Assembly: GCA_002412885.1 (NCBI GenBank)
Contig: DHVX01000052.1
Span: 106,450 to 170,449 of the forward strand
DNA: 64,000 nt
Direction: 5' to 3'
From: Bacteroidales bacterium UBA5197
GTDB taxonomy: Bacteria; Bacteroidota; Bacteroidia; Bacteroidales; Lentimicrobiaceae
Both the position numbers and the translations under genes were made by a program. The notes beneath the pieces are model-generated. The model searched no databases and was not told the origin of the DNA. It saw nothing but the letters and a program-made list of their open reading frames with translations. Below are positions 6,911-14,856 of this stretch, piece after piece (position 1 is the stretch's first letter; each line of letters opens with the position of its first letter).

Positions 6911-8635
6911 TTACAAAGGAACATCTCTTTTTTTGTAGGATGTGTGCAATAGTTTTGTGGACATTTCGCCATTAGGCTCTCCCAGGAAGTCCCGGTACAA
7001 CTCAACGATAGCCGGATTTTTATAAGAAACCTTTATCGGGTCTTTGTCGTCAATTTCGTAAATGGCTTTGGTTCGTGCTTTTATAGCGCCACTATCCTTC
7101 ACGATGGGTTGTCCCCCTCCGCCCACACAGCCTCCGGGGCAGGCCATCACTTCAATAAAATGCAGATCATTGCGTCCGGCTTTAATCTCTTCAATCAACT
7201 GATTGGCATGTTTTACCGATGATACAGCCGCAAATCCGAGTTTAAAATCGCCGATTTTAATTTTTACCTCTTTGTAATCTTTGCTGCTGCGCAATTCATT
7301 GATTTTGAAATTATTAATATCTTTTCCGGTTAACCTGAAATGTAAATTACGGATGAGCGCTTCTGTAAGTCCTCCGGGAACTGCCATCAGTTTGCCGGCT
7401 GAACTTCGGATATGAAACGGGAAATCAGCGTGTTCAGTTTCGTTTTGCTGAAGGTCAATTCCATTCAGTCTGATAAACTGAGCAAGTTCGCGTGTAGTAA
7501 GCACCGCATCCACATCGCTGATTCCTTTGTGGGTCATTTGCTCGCGCTGAGCTTCAAACTTTTTGGCCGTGCAAGGCATGGCACTCACGGTGTAAAGGTG
7601 ATCAGGGTTGATGTGATAAGTTTTGGTGTAATGGTTGGTAATCACAGCACCAAGCATTTGCTGCGGCGATTTGCACACCGAAACATGGGGGATTATTTCA
7701 GAATGCCATTGCTCCATAAATTTTATCCACGCAGGGCAATCGCTGCTGAACATTGGCAATACTCCATTGTTTTTTAAGCGGAATTCCATTTCAGCAGCCA
7801 GTTCCATAATATACAGATCGGCGCTGAAGGAAGTGTCAAAAACTTTGTCAAATCCCGTTTTCCGAAGGACTGCATTTATAAGTCCATTGATGTCTTTTCC
7901 TGCTTTAAGTCCGAATTCTTCGGCAAGGCTGACTCCCACTGAAGGTGAAAGTTGAATAACTACATGCGTTTCTTTATGGTGCAATGCGTTTTGTAAATCG
8001 GCGGAGTGCCTTTTTTCGTGCAAGGCTCCGGTGGGACATGCCATTATACATTGTCCGCAAGTGATACAGCTCGAAAGGTTCAGTTGTTTGTTAAACGAAG
8101 GTCCGATAATTGTTTTGTTGCCCCTGCCGATAAATCCCAGAGTGCTTGCACCGATAATTTCATCGCAGGTTCTTACACATCTGCCGCATAAAATGCATTT
8201 GGCCGGGTCGCGTATAATGCTTGAACCCGATGGATCGGATTTATATTTGTTCTTTTTACCTGTAAATCTACGTTCTCTGATGTTGAGTTGCTCGGCAAAA
8301 CTCTGAAGTTCACAATTTCCGTTTCGTTCACAATAAAGGCAGTCGTCAGGATGGTTGCTCAGCAACAATTCAACATTGGTTTTTCGTGCATTTACAACCC
8401 TGGGTGAGTGGGTTTTTATTTTCATCCATTCCTCAACAGGGTAGGAGCAGGAAGTAATCAGATTTGGTTTGCCTTCAACTTCAACCACGCACATTCTGCA
8501 TGAACCGGTAGGGTACAAACCGGGCATGTGACACAAAGTAGGAACTTTTATCCCGTTTCGGTCAAGGGCATCAAGTATGGTTTCCCCTTTTCGGGCGATG
8601 ATCGTTTTGTTGTTTACCTCTATCGGAAAGTTCAT
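6911..8635 (-). CDS. hydA: NADH-linked [FeFe]-hydrogenase catalytic subunit, variant active site
   Basis: 574 residues, the length of clostridial CpI. Order: plant-type [2Fe-2S] domain (Cys35, 46, 49, 63), His-Cys [4Fe-4S] (HPDDCLYCERNGNC), two [4Fe-4S] sites (CILCGRCVRTC; CITCGQCIMAC) and the H-domain with SSDCPAW (Cys300), MPCTAKKFE (Cys355) and MACPGGCVGGGG (Cys499, Cys503), then a small-subunit-like tail ending HTSY. All four H-cluster ligands fall at CpI numbers. Odd features: the proton-donor Cys299 is Asp, Glu279 is Leu, and the FGxTGG segment reads MAVPGG, while Ser319, Glu282, Arg286 and Lys358 remain. With hydB and hydC it should form an electron-bifurcating or NAD(P)H-dependent trimer. 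Catalytic direction and rate cannot be told from sequence. Confidence 0.93.
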   Translation of the reverse strand: MNFPIEVNNKTIIARKGETILDALDRNGIKVPTLCHMPGLYPTGSCRMCVVEVEGKPNLITSCSYPVEEWMKIKTHSPRVVNARKTNVELLLSNHPDDCLYCERNGNCELQSFAEQLNIRERRFTGKKNKYKSDPSGSSIIRDPAKCILCGRCVRTCDEIIGASTLGFIGRGNKTIIGPSFNKQLNLSSCITCGQCIMACPTGALHEKRHSADLQNALHHKETHVVIQLSPSVGVSLAEEFGLKAGKDINGLINAVLRKTGFDKVFDTSFSADLYIMELAAEMEFRLKNNGVLPMFSSDCPAWIKFMEQWHSEIIPHVSVCKSPQQMLGAVITNHYTKTYHINPDHLYTVSAMPCTAKKFEAQREQMTHKGISDVDAVLTTRELAQFIRLNGIDLQQNETEHADFPFHIRSSAGKLMAVPGGLTEALIRNLHFRLTGKDINNFKINELRSSKDYKEVKIKIGDFKLGFAAVSSVKHANQLIEEIKAGRNDLHFIEVMACPGGCVGGGGQPIVKDSGAIKARTKAIYEIDDKDPIKVSYKNPAIVELYRDFLGEPNGEMSTKLLHTSYKKRDVPL

Positions 8636-8661
8636 AAGGCTAAAAAGTTAAGGCCAATGAA

Positions 8662-10608
8662 TCATTTTACAAAAACAGCTACGAACTTGCACACATCAAA
8701 GCATATTCCGCAACCGATACATTTATCTTCAATAATAAAATGAGGGGTACGCGGTGAACCGATGATTGCATTTGTAGGGCATTTCTTAGCACAGGCTGTA
8801 CAACCTGTGCATTTTTCAACGTCGATGTAATAGACTTTCAGGTCTTTACATACTCCGGCCCGGCATTTTCTGTCAAAAATATGTTCTTCAAACTCTTCTC
8901 TGAAATGCTTGAGTGCACTGAGCAAAGGATTTGGCGCCGTTTGCCCCAATCCGCAAAGCGAAGTGTCCTTGATTACATCTGCAAGATTTTCAAGTTGCAT
9001 CACACCTTTAAATCTCTCCAGGGTTTCATAGCCGCTTTCATTGACTGGTCTTCGGGTGATATTTTCGAGTATCTCATGCATTCTGCGCGATCCTTCGCGG
9101 CATGGAATGCATTTTCCGCAACTTTCTCTTTGTAAAAAATCGGTAAAGAATTTTGCAATATCCACCATGCAGGTGTCTTCATCCATTACTACCAGTCCTC
9201 CCGATCCCATTATGGTTCCGGCTTCGAGCAATGCTTCATAATCTATCAGTACATCCAGGCTTTTTTCGGGCAGGCAACTTCCTGAAGGGCCTCCCAATTG
9301 AATGGCTTTGAGTCGTTTTCCGTTTTTTACACCTCCGCAAACATAATAAACCAGGTCTTTTAACGAGGTACCCATGCTGACTTCAGCAAGCCCGGTAATT
9401 GATATTTTCCCGGCCAGGGCAAAAACTTTGGTGCCTTTACTTTTGTCAGTTCCAATGGATGCAAACCATGCAGGACCGTTTTCGATAATGGCCGGTATAT
9501 TTGCCAGAGTTTCTACATTATTGACAACAGTGGGCTTTCCAAAGAGTCCTTTATTTGCGGGAAACGGTGGCTTAGGCCTCGGAGTTCCCCTTTTTCCTTC
9601 GATACTCGAAATAAGCGCGGTTTCCTCTCCGCAAACAAATGCTCCTGCACCTTCACGCACCTGAATCGCCAGACTATAGCCACTTCCAAGGATATTTTGT
9701 CCTAAAAGCCCGGCTTCGGTGGCTTGATCAATGGCACGCCGCAAACGATCAAGTGCAAGTGCGTATTCTGCTCTGACGTAAATGTAAGCCTTGCTGGCAT
9801 TAATAGCATAGGCTGAAATAATAACTCCCTCAAGAAGTTTATGCGGGTCACCTTCAAAAATTGCCCTGTCCATAAATGCGCCGGGATCACTTTCGTCGCC
9901 ATTGCAAATCAAAAATCGTTGATCATCCTGAGCGTTTAAAGCGGTTTTCCATTTTCTGCCTGTCGGAAAACCTCCGCCACCGCGTCCCCTCAGCCCTGAG
10001 TCTTCAACAATTTCGCAAACTTTGTCGGGGGAATAGTTGCGCAATGCTCTGGTAAGCGATTTGTAGCCACCGCGGGCAATATACTCTTCAATGGAGAAGG
10101 GATTTATAATGCCGCAGTTTTTTAAAACAATTCTGTTCTGCATCCTGAAATATGCCATTTCGCTCAGCAGTTTTACACCTTCCCATGGCTCGTGATGATT
10201 GTGCGAATACTGCCCGATAATCGGGCTTTCAGGCAGAGAATTGTTTAAAATGTCATCGAGCAGCGACTCAACTTTGTCTTCAGTAACTCTTGAAAATGAA
10301 ATGCGGCGTTTCCCGGGCATCTGCACATCAACCATGGGTTCGTGGATACATAATCCTATGCAACCAACTTCAACCACTTCGGCATCAATTTCCTTTTCTT
10401 TCAGATAATTGAGCGTGGCCTGTAAGGTTCTGGCAGCCCCGGCAATGTGTCCGCAAGTGCCTGTTCCAATGTAAATTACGGGTTTATCAACCCTGTCGCG
10501 TCTGAGTTTGCTTATGAGGTCTTCCATCAGCGATGTTTGCTCCTGATGTTTGCCTGTCAGACAATAAGCGGCAAGCCGTGGCAGATCTATATTTAACGTG
10601 CTATTCAT
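8662..10608 (-). CDS. hydB: [FeFe]-hydrogenase flavoprotein subunit HydB (NuoF-like)
   Basis: 648 residues carrying the NAD(P)H and FMN sites of the trimer. An N-terminal thioredoxin-like [2Fe-2S] domain (~44-120) shows Cys52, Cys83 and Cys87. The NuoF core follows with the FMN/NADH glycine-rich motif GRGGGGFPTGRKW (208-220), CGEETALISSIEGKRG and a [4Fe-4S] site ESCGKCIPCREG. The C terminus has two more ferredoxin sites (CTGCTACAKKCP; CIGCGICFDVC). This architecture is that of HydB/HndC of trimeric NAD(P)-linked hydrogenases. It overlaps hydC by 4 bases (ATGA) and precedes hydA by 26 bases. Only three obvious cysteines are seen in the N-terminal domain, so a complete [2Fe-2S] site there is uncertain. 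Confidence 0.93.
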   Translation of the reverse strand: MNSTLNIDLPRLAAYCLTGKHQEQTSLMEDLISKLRRDRVDKPVIYIGTGTCGHIAGAARTLQATLNYLKEKEIDAEVVEVGCIGLCIHEPMVDVQMPGKRRISFSRVTEDKVESLLDDILNNSLPESPIIGQYSHNHHEPWEGVKLLSEMAYFRMQNRIVLKNCGIINPFSIEEYIARGGYKSLTRALRNYSPDKVCEIVEDSGLRGRGGGGFPTGRKWKTALNAQDDQRFLICNGDESDPGAFMDRAIFEGDPHKLLEGVIISAYAINASKAYIYVRAEYALALDRLRRAIDQATEAGLLGQNILGSGYSLAIQVREGAGAFVCGEETALISSIEGKRGTPRPKPPFPANKGLFGKPTVVNNVETLANIPAIIENGPAWFASIGTDKSKGTKVFALAGKISITGLAEVSMGTSLKDLVYYVCGGVKNGKRLKAIQLGGPSGSCLPEKSLDVLIDYEALLEAGTIMGSGGLVVMDEDTCMVDIAKFFTDFLQRESCGKCIPCREGSRRMHEILENITRRPVNESGYETLERFKGVMQLENLADVIKDTSLCGLGQTAPNPLLSALKHFREEFEEHIFDRKCRAGVCKDLKVYYIDVEKCTGCTACAKKCPTNAIIGSPRTPHFIIEDKCIGCGICFDVCKFVAVFVK

Positions 10609-11075
10609 ACGGCTGTGGAATTGTCTTTACACTTTTCAAAGATTTCCTTTAAATCTCCCGGTTCAATGCCATGATAATATTTATCATTTATGGCAATTAC
10701 CGGTGAAAGTCCGCAGGCACCCATACAATTGACAATTTCAATGCTGAACATTCCATCGCGGGTAGTTTGACCTTCTTTGATCTTCAGCAATCGCTCGGCT
10801 TCCTGAATTATACGGCCTCCGTTATTAATATGACAAGCAGTGCCATGGCAAATCTGAATGTGGAACCGACCCTGAGGCTCGAACCTGAACTGATCATAAA
10901 AGGTTGCAACACCGTATATTTTGCTGGTTGGAAGATTAAGCGAAACAGATATTCTGTTAATGGCTTCCTCAGATAGATAGCCGAGTTCAGTCTGAATGTC
11001 CTGTAATAATGGAAGCAATGTGTCGCGCTGGACATTCAGGTGCTTTTTTATTATTATGTCAATCTTATCAGCCAT
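10605..11075 (-). CDS. hydC: [FeFe]-hydrogenase subunit HydC (NuoE-like)
   Basis: 156 residues with a helical N-terminal bundle (to ~65) and a thioredoxin-like [2Fe-2S] domain with Cys76, Cys81 (CHGTAC), Cys117 and Cys121 (CMGAC). It matches NuoE/HndA and normally passes electrons between HydB and partner clusters. It is the first gene of the long minus-strand hydrogenase operon, and its 4-base overlap with hydB implies translational coupling. The upstream divergent region carries two Rex-like palindromes, so it should be repressed when NADH is low. Confidence 0.94.
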   Translation of the reverse strand: MADKIDIIIKKHLNVQRDTLLPLLQDIQTELGYLSEEAINRISVSLNLPTSKIYGVATFYDQFRFEPQGRFHIQICHGTACHINNGGRIIQEAERLLKIKEGQTTRDGMFSIEIVNCMGACGLSPVIAINDKYYHGIEPGDLKEIFEKCKDNSTAV

Positions 11076-11171
11076 ATATCGTTTTGATTTACAGTTTTTT
11101 GCATTTGTTGTGCCATTGTTCCTGGCCGTAAATCGAGGAATAAATTCCTTGTTTTCTGCTGATAAAATTAC

Positions 11172-11187
11172 TGTTATTTTAATAACA
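11172..11187. promoter_or_regulatory. Rex-like operator 1 (proximal to hydC)
   Basis: Perfect 6-4-6 palindrome TGTTAT-N4-ATAACA. It resembles the Rex consensus TTGTTAA-N4-TTAACAA of anaerobes in arm sequence and spacer length. It sits 97 bases upstream of the hydC start and directly next to a possible minus-strand -7 sequence TAATTTTA (11163-11170, one mismatch). The rex gene itself is in the downstream operon. Assignment to Rex is inference from motif and context. Confidence 0.6.
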
Positions 11188-11188
11188 A

Positions 11189-11204
11189 TGTTATTTTTTT
11201 AACA
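11189..11204. promoter_or_regulatory. Rex-like operator 2
   Basis: A second 6-4-6 inverted repeat, TGTTAT-N4-TTAACA, lies 17 bases from the first, so both would present on nearly the same face offset by about one and a half helical turns. It differs from a perfect palindrome at one position. Tandem sites could allow cooperative repression of hydC on one strand and of the divergent sensor operon on the other. Confidence 0.58.
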
Positions 11205-11262
11205 GTTATTTTTAAAAATACGTTATTTTTGTTCTTTCTGGATAAGATTGACTGTAGAATCG

Positions 11263-11270
11263 TATTTTTG
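11263..11270 (+). promoter_or_regulatory. Candidate -7 element for the plus-strand sensor operon
   Basis: TATTTTTG matches TAnnTTTG; a second copy is at 11224-11231. They are 160-200 bases upstream of the first plus-strand gene at 11431. A further near match (TTAATTTG, 11419-11426) has a TTTG exactly 19 bases before it but is only 4 bases from the start codon. Which is used cannot be decided here. The rest of the 355-base gap is AT-rich without an ORF. Confidence 0.35.
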
Positions 11271-11430
11271 TAAAGGTTCTGAAATGAGAAAACCTGCTAA
11301 CTATCTGTCTGAAGCTAAGGTTTTTTTCAATAATGAGTTGATTGCATGATGTTTATATTTTTTTTTGGAACATAACTGTAGCTTTTGGAAAATGTTTTGT
11401 CTGGTATAATCTGGAATTTTAATTTGGTCA

Positions 11431-11700
11431 ATGGAAACGGATAACAGAATTGATATTCAGATATGTCTCGGGAGTTCCTGCTTTTCGCGGGGAAACAAGC
11501 ATCTTGTGAAGGTTGTTGAGAATTATCTGAATGAGAACAGTCTCAGGCATCTGGTGTATTTTCACGGTGCTCATTGTTTCAGCAGTTGCGACCGGGGTCC
11601 GTTGATTCATATTGATGGCAAAGAATATACCGGCCTGAACGAAGACAAAGTGTTGGCGATTCTTGATGGAATTTTTGGCAAAAGCACTTCCAATGTATGA
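11431..11700 (+). CDS. Small stand-alone [2Fe-2S] ferredoxin, thioredoxin-like
   Basis: 89 residues with Cys12, Cys17, Cys49 and Cys53 (CxxxxC ... CxxxC), the same spacing as the [2Fe-2S] domain of NuoE/HydC but without the helical N-terminal bundle. It should be a soluble thioredoxin-fold ferredoxin. It is the first gene of the plus-strand operon with the hydrogenase-like sensor and the SpoIIE phosphatase, so it probably carries electrons to or from that sensor. The start ATG at 11431 gives METDNRIDIQ and suits the domain boundary. Confidence 0.82.
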   Translation: METDNRIDIQICLGSSCFSRGNKHLVKVVENYLNENSLRHLVYFHGAHCFSSCDRGPLIHIDGKEYTGLNEDKVLAILDGIFGKSTSNV

Positions 11701-11708
11701 AAGAAATA

Positions 11709-11776
11709 CTTTTCACCTTTAAACTTTTCACTTTGCATTTTTCACTTTTCACTCTTCATTTAAGAAAATTTTCACT
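11709..11776. repeat. Short direct repeats of TTTTCACT in an intergenic leader
   Basis: The 82-base gap between the ferredoxin and sensor genes holds at least five copies of CTTTTCAC/TTTTCACT in the same orientation separated by 2-15 bases. There is no open frame or hairpin. It may be simple sequence slippage; function is unknown. Confidence 0.5.
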
Positions 11777-11782
11777 TAACCC

Positions 11783-13645
11783 ATGCCTACCCCTCTGATA
11801 ACCATAGATGCTGATAAATGCAAGGTCTGTTACGCCTGTGTAAGATCATGTCCTGTCAATGCCATTCAGGTGAAAGGCAATCAGGAGGTGCCTGTTATAA
11901 TCGATGACAGATGCATTGGTTGCGGAAGCTGCCTTCAGGTATGTGCGCCGCTTGCCATCGCATACCGTGATTCACGCGAAACTGTAAAGCAGTTGATTGC
12001 ATCCGGAGAAAAAGTGGTTGCCATTGTTGCGCCAAGTATTTCGGGCGAGTTCGATGACATAACTGATTACCGGAAGTTCGTGAGGATGATCCGTGAGCTT
12101 GGATTTGCATATGTAAATGAGGTCTCCTTTGGTGTTGATCTTGTGGCGGCAGAATATCGCGAGTTGTTTACAAATTTCCTTGGAAGGTATTACATCACAT
12201 CGAACTGCCCGCCAATTGTAGCTTTGGTTGAAAAATTCCGTCCCGGACTCATCGGCAATCTCGCACCAATTGTCTCTCCAATGATTGCCTCGGCACAATT
12301 GGTCAGGCAATTATATGGTGAACAGGTGAAGGTGGTTTACATTGGTCCATGCATCGGAGCTAAAAATGAAGCACTCCGTTTTGAAGGTAACGCAAAGGTG
12401 GATGCTGTGCTTACTTTTGTTGAACTCAGGTTATTATTTGAAGAGCATAATATCAAAGAAAGTACTGTCGAATATTCTGATTTTGATCCACCGCTTGGAT
12501 ATAAGGGTTCGCTGTATGCCGTTAGCAACGGGATACTTCAGGCAGCCGGACTCAGTGAAGATCTGATGGAAGGCAGTATCATAACCTCTGAAGGAAAAGA
12601 TAATATTCTGGAAGCCATAAGGGAGTTTGAATCATCGGTCGATTTTGTCAGAAAGCACTTTAATATGTTTTACTGCGAGGGTTGCCTGATGGGACCCGGA
12701 ACATCTAAAGGAGGGAAAAAGTACCTCCGCAAAACATTGGTAACCGATTACGCCAATAAAAAACTTAAGGATTTTGATGTAAAGCAATGGGGCGTTGACT
12801 GCAAAAAACATGCAGCATCAATCGACTTCAAAGCTTTGTTTGTCAATGATGATCAACGACTTCCGCCTCCTCCGGAGGAAAAAGTGCAGGAAATTCTGAA
12901 GATCATCGGTAAACTTGAAAATGAAGATAAACTGGGTTGCGGAGCATGTGGTTTTGAATCGTGTCATGAATTTGCTGTTGCTGTGGCTAAAGGGATTACC
13001 AAAACAGATATGTGCATTTCCTATTCGCTGAAAAGCAAGCACGATTTCATAAAGACATTGAAGCTGACCAACGAAAAGCTGGCCAAAACCAAGGAAGCTC
13101 TGGTGGAATCGGAGCGAAAGGCTCGACAAGAACAGCAAATGGCGCAGGAAGCATTGGAACGCACGTCTTCAATGTTGCAAAAACTCCCCAGCTCTATCAT
13201 TATTGTTGATGAAAATCTGAAGGTTATAGAATCAAACCAGAGTTTTGTCAATTCTCTGGGCGAGGATGCCGCTGAAATAGATCAGATTATTCCGGGATTG
13301 GTAGGTGCTGATCTGAAAACCTTACTGCCTTTCCAGGTTTACAAATTATTTACTGCCGTTTTAACCAGCAATGAGACTGTTGTTAATCGCGATGTTCATA
13401 TTGGTGATAAGCTGCTGAATATTTCGGTTTTCCCGATAAAGAAAGGGAAAATAGCCGGCGCTGTGCTGCGCGATATGTATCTTCCTGAAGTTCGAAAAGA
13501 AGAAGTTATCAGCAGGGTAACCGAAGTAATTGATGAAAACCTTGATCTGGTTCAGAAAATTGCTTTTTTACTTGGCGAAGGTGCTGCCAAAACCGAGAAA
13601 ATGCTCAACTCAATCATAGAATCGCACAAAGCCTCCAAAAAGTAA
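11783..13645 (+). CDS. Hydrogenase-like sensor protein with C-terminal PAS-like region (HydS-like)
   Basis: 620 residues, paralogous to the hydrogenase-like kinase at 4877-6898 over its first ~430 residues: two ferredoxin sites (CKVCYACVRSCP; CIGCGSCLQVC), an H-domain with TSNCPP (Cys142), GPCIGAKNE (Cys190) and YCEGC (Cys298, Cys301), and an RnfB-type site (CGACGFESC plus Cys410). A coiled-coil linker (~425-470) and a PAS-like domain (~475-575, IIIVDENLKVIESN) follow, with no kinase. The relay-Cys position is Asn141, and the position aligned with Cys296 of the paralogue is Tyr297, so a complete H-cluster is doubtful. The SpoIIE phosphatase gene begins 3 bases downstream and is the likely output partner. 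Confidence 0.85.
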   Translation: MPTPLITIDADKCKVCYACVRSCPVNAIQVKGNQEVPVIIDDRCIGCGSCLQVCAPLAIAYRDSRETVKQLIASGEKVVAIVAPSISGEFDDITDYRKFVRMIRELGFAYVNEVSFGVDLVAAEYRELFTNFLGRYYITSNCPPIVALVEKFRPGLIGNLAPIVSPMIASAQLVRQLYGEQVKVVYIGPCIGAKNEALRFEGNAKVDAVLTFVELRLLFEEHNIKESTVEYSDFDPPLGYKGSLYAVSNGILQAAGLSEDLMEGSIITSEGKDNILEAIREFESSVDFVRKHFNMFYCEGCLMGPGTSKGGKKYLRKTLVTDYANKKLKDFDVKQWGVDCKKHAASIDFKALFVNDDQRLPPPPEEKVQEILKIIGKLENEDKLGCGACGFESCHEFAVAVAKGITKTDMCISYSLKSKHDFIKTLKLTNEKLAKTKEALVESERKARQEQQMAQEALERTSSMLQKLPSSIIIVDENLKVIESNQSFVNSLGEDAAEIDQIIPGLVGADLKTLLPFQVYKLFTAVLTSNETVVNRDVHIGDKLLNISVFPIKKGKIAGAVLRDMYLPEVRKEEVISRVTEVIDENLDLVQKIAFLLGEGAAKTEKMLNSIIESHKASKK

Positions 13646-13648
13646 CAG

Positions 13649-14833
13649 ATGGACAACAGATTTTATATTGAAGTGAATGCAGAATTAAAAAATCACCATG
13701 AATCCAGAATTTGTGGTGATGTTTTTCTTTCGAGGCGTATGGTTGAGGAAAACCGCATAGTGGTTGTGCTTTCTGATGGCATGGGGCATGGCGTAAAGGC
13801 CAATATGCTTGCTACCCTCACTTCAACCATGGCACTCAACTTTACAGCAGAGCATAAAGAAGTGCACCGCATCGCTGAAATAATCATGAACACGCTTCCT
13901 GAATGCAGCGAACGAAAAATGAGCTATTCTACTTTTACCATCCTTGATATTGAATACGATGGAAAAGTGAGCATTCTGGAATACGACAATCCGCAAGCAA
14001 TCATTATGCGGGGTACAAAAATATTTGAACCAGAATGGACTTGCGTGATGCTTAGTGGTGGCAAAAGCGCAGGCAAGGAATTGAAAAGTTGTGAATTTTT
14101 ACCTGAAAAAGAGGACAGAATTATCTTTTTCAGTGATGGAGTTGCACAATCAGGGCTTGGTTCCGGGAAATTTTTATTTGGTTGGGGGCGCGACAGTGTT
14201 CAGCAGTATGTTTTGGAACTGGTAAACCATGAACCCGATATTTCAGCATTGCAACTTGCCCACAAAGTTGTGAATATGGCGCATGTAAACGATGGTTACC
14301 TGAGCAAGGACGATACCAGTTGCGGAGTTGTGTATTTTCGGGAACCTCGAAAAATGATGGTTTGCACCGGTCCTCCTTTTGAAGATCATAAAGATGCAGA
14401 GCTGGCGAAAATGGTGGATGTTTTCAGTGGAAAGAAAATTTTATGTGGAGCCACTACTGCTGATATTATTGCCCGTGAATTGAACAGAGAAATTGAAGAT
14501 AGTTTCGATTTTGATGATCCCGATCTCCCGCCAATTTCAATGATGGAAGGCGTTGATCTGATTACTGAAGGCATTCTTACACTAGGTAAAGTTACTGAAA
14601 TACTGAAAAATTACAGCAACAGTACTCGTTTGGGAAAGGGACCTGCCGATCGCATCGTTAAAATGCTGATTGAAAGCGACGAAATTCATTTTATTATTGG
14701 AACCCGCATCAATATAGCCCATCAGGATCCCAGTCTGCCTGTTGAACTTGAAATCAGGCGCACAGTTGTGAAAAGGATAGCCAGGTTACTAGAAGATAAG
14801 TTTTTAAAAGAGGTTACCCTTACTTTTATTTAA
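13649..14833 (+). CDS. SpoIIE-type PP2C serine/threonine phosphatase
   Basis: 394 residues. The N-terminal ~235 residues form a PP2C/SpoIIE phosphatase: CGDVFLSRR, metal-binding Asp43 in LSDGMGHGVKAN, FFSDGVAQSG and the late DDTSCGVVYF motif. The remaining ~160 residues (starting around CTGPPFEDHKDAE) are a conserved-looking C-terminal domain I do not recognise; it contains GATTADIIAREL. It begins 3 bases after the hydrogenase-like sensor, implying coupled translation. Such phosphatases usually dephosphorylate an anti-sigma antagonist or other Ser/Thr phosphoprotein; no STAS or anti-sigma gene is in the window. Confidence 0.88.
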   Translation: MDNRFYIEVNAELKNHHESRICGDVFLSRRMVEENRIVVVLSDGMGHGVKANMLATLTSTMALNFTAEHKEVHRIAEIIMNTLPECSERKMSYSTFTILDIEYDGKVSILEYDNPQAIIMRGTKIFEPEWTCVMLSGGKSAGKELKSCEFLPEKEDRIIFFSDGVAQSGLGSGKFLFGWGRDSVQQYVLELVNHEPDISALQLAHKVVNMAHVNDGYLSKDDTSCGVVYFREPRKMMVCTGPPFEDHKDAELAKMVDVFSGKKILCGATTADIIARELNREIEDSFDFDDPDLPPISMMEGVDLITEGILTLGKVTEILKNYSNSTRLGKGPADRIVKMLIESDEIHFIIGTRINIAHQDPSLPVELEIRRTVVKRIARLLEDKFLKEVTLTFI

Positions 14834-14856
14834 ACGCCAACTTAAAAAACATCATA

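Noticed and set aside
11405..11410. E. coli-like TATAAT before the small ferredoxin gene
   Set aside because: Bacteroidetes primary promoters use TAnnTTTG; only 20 bases separate this hexamer from the start codon, leaving little room for a leader.
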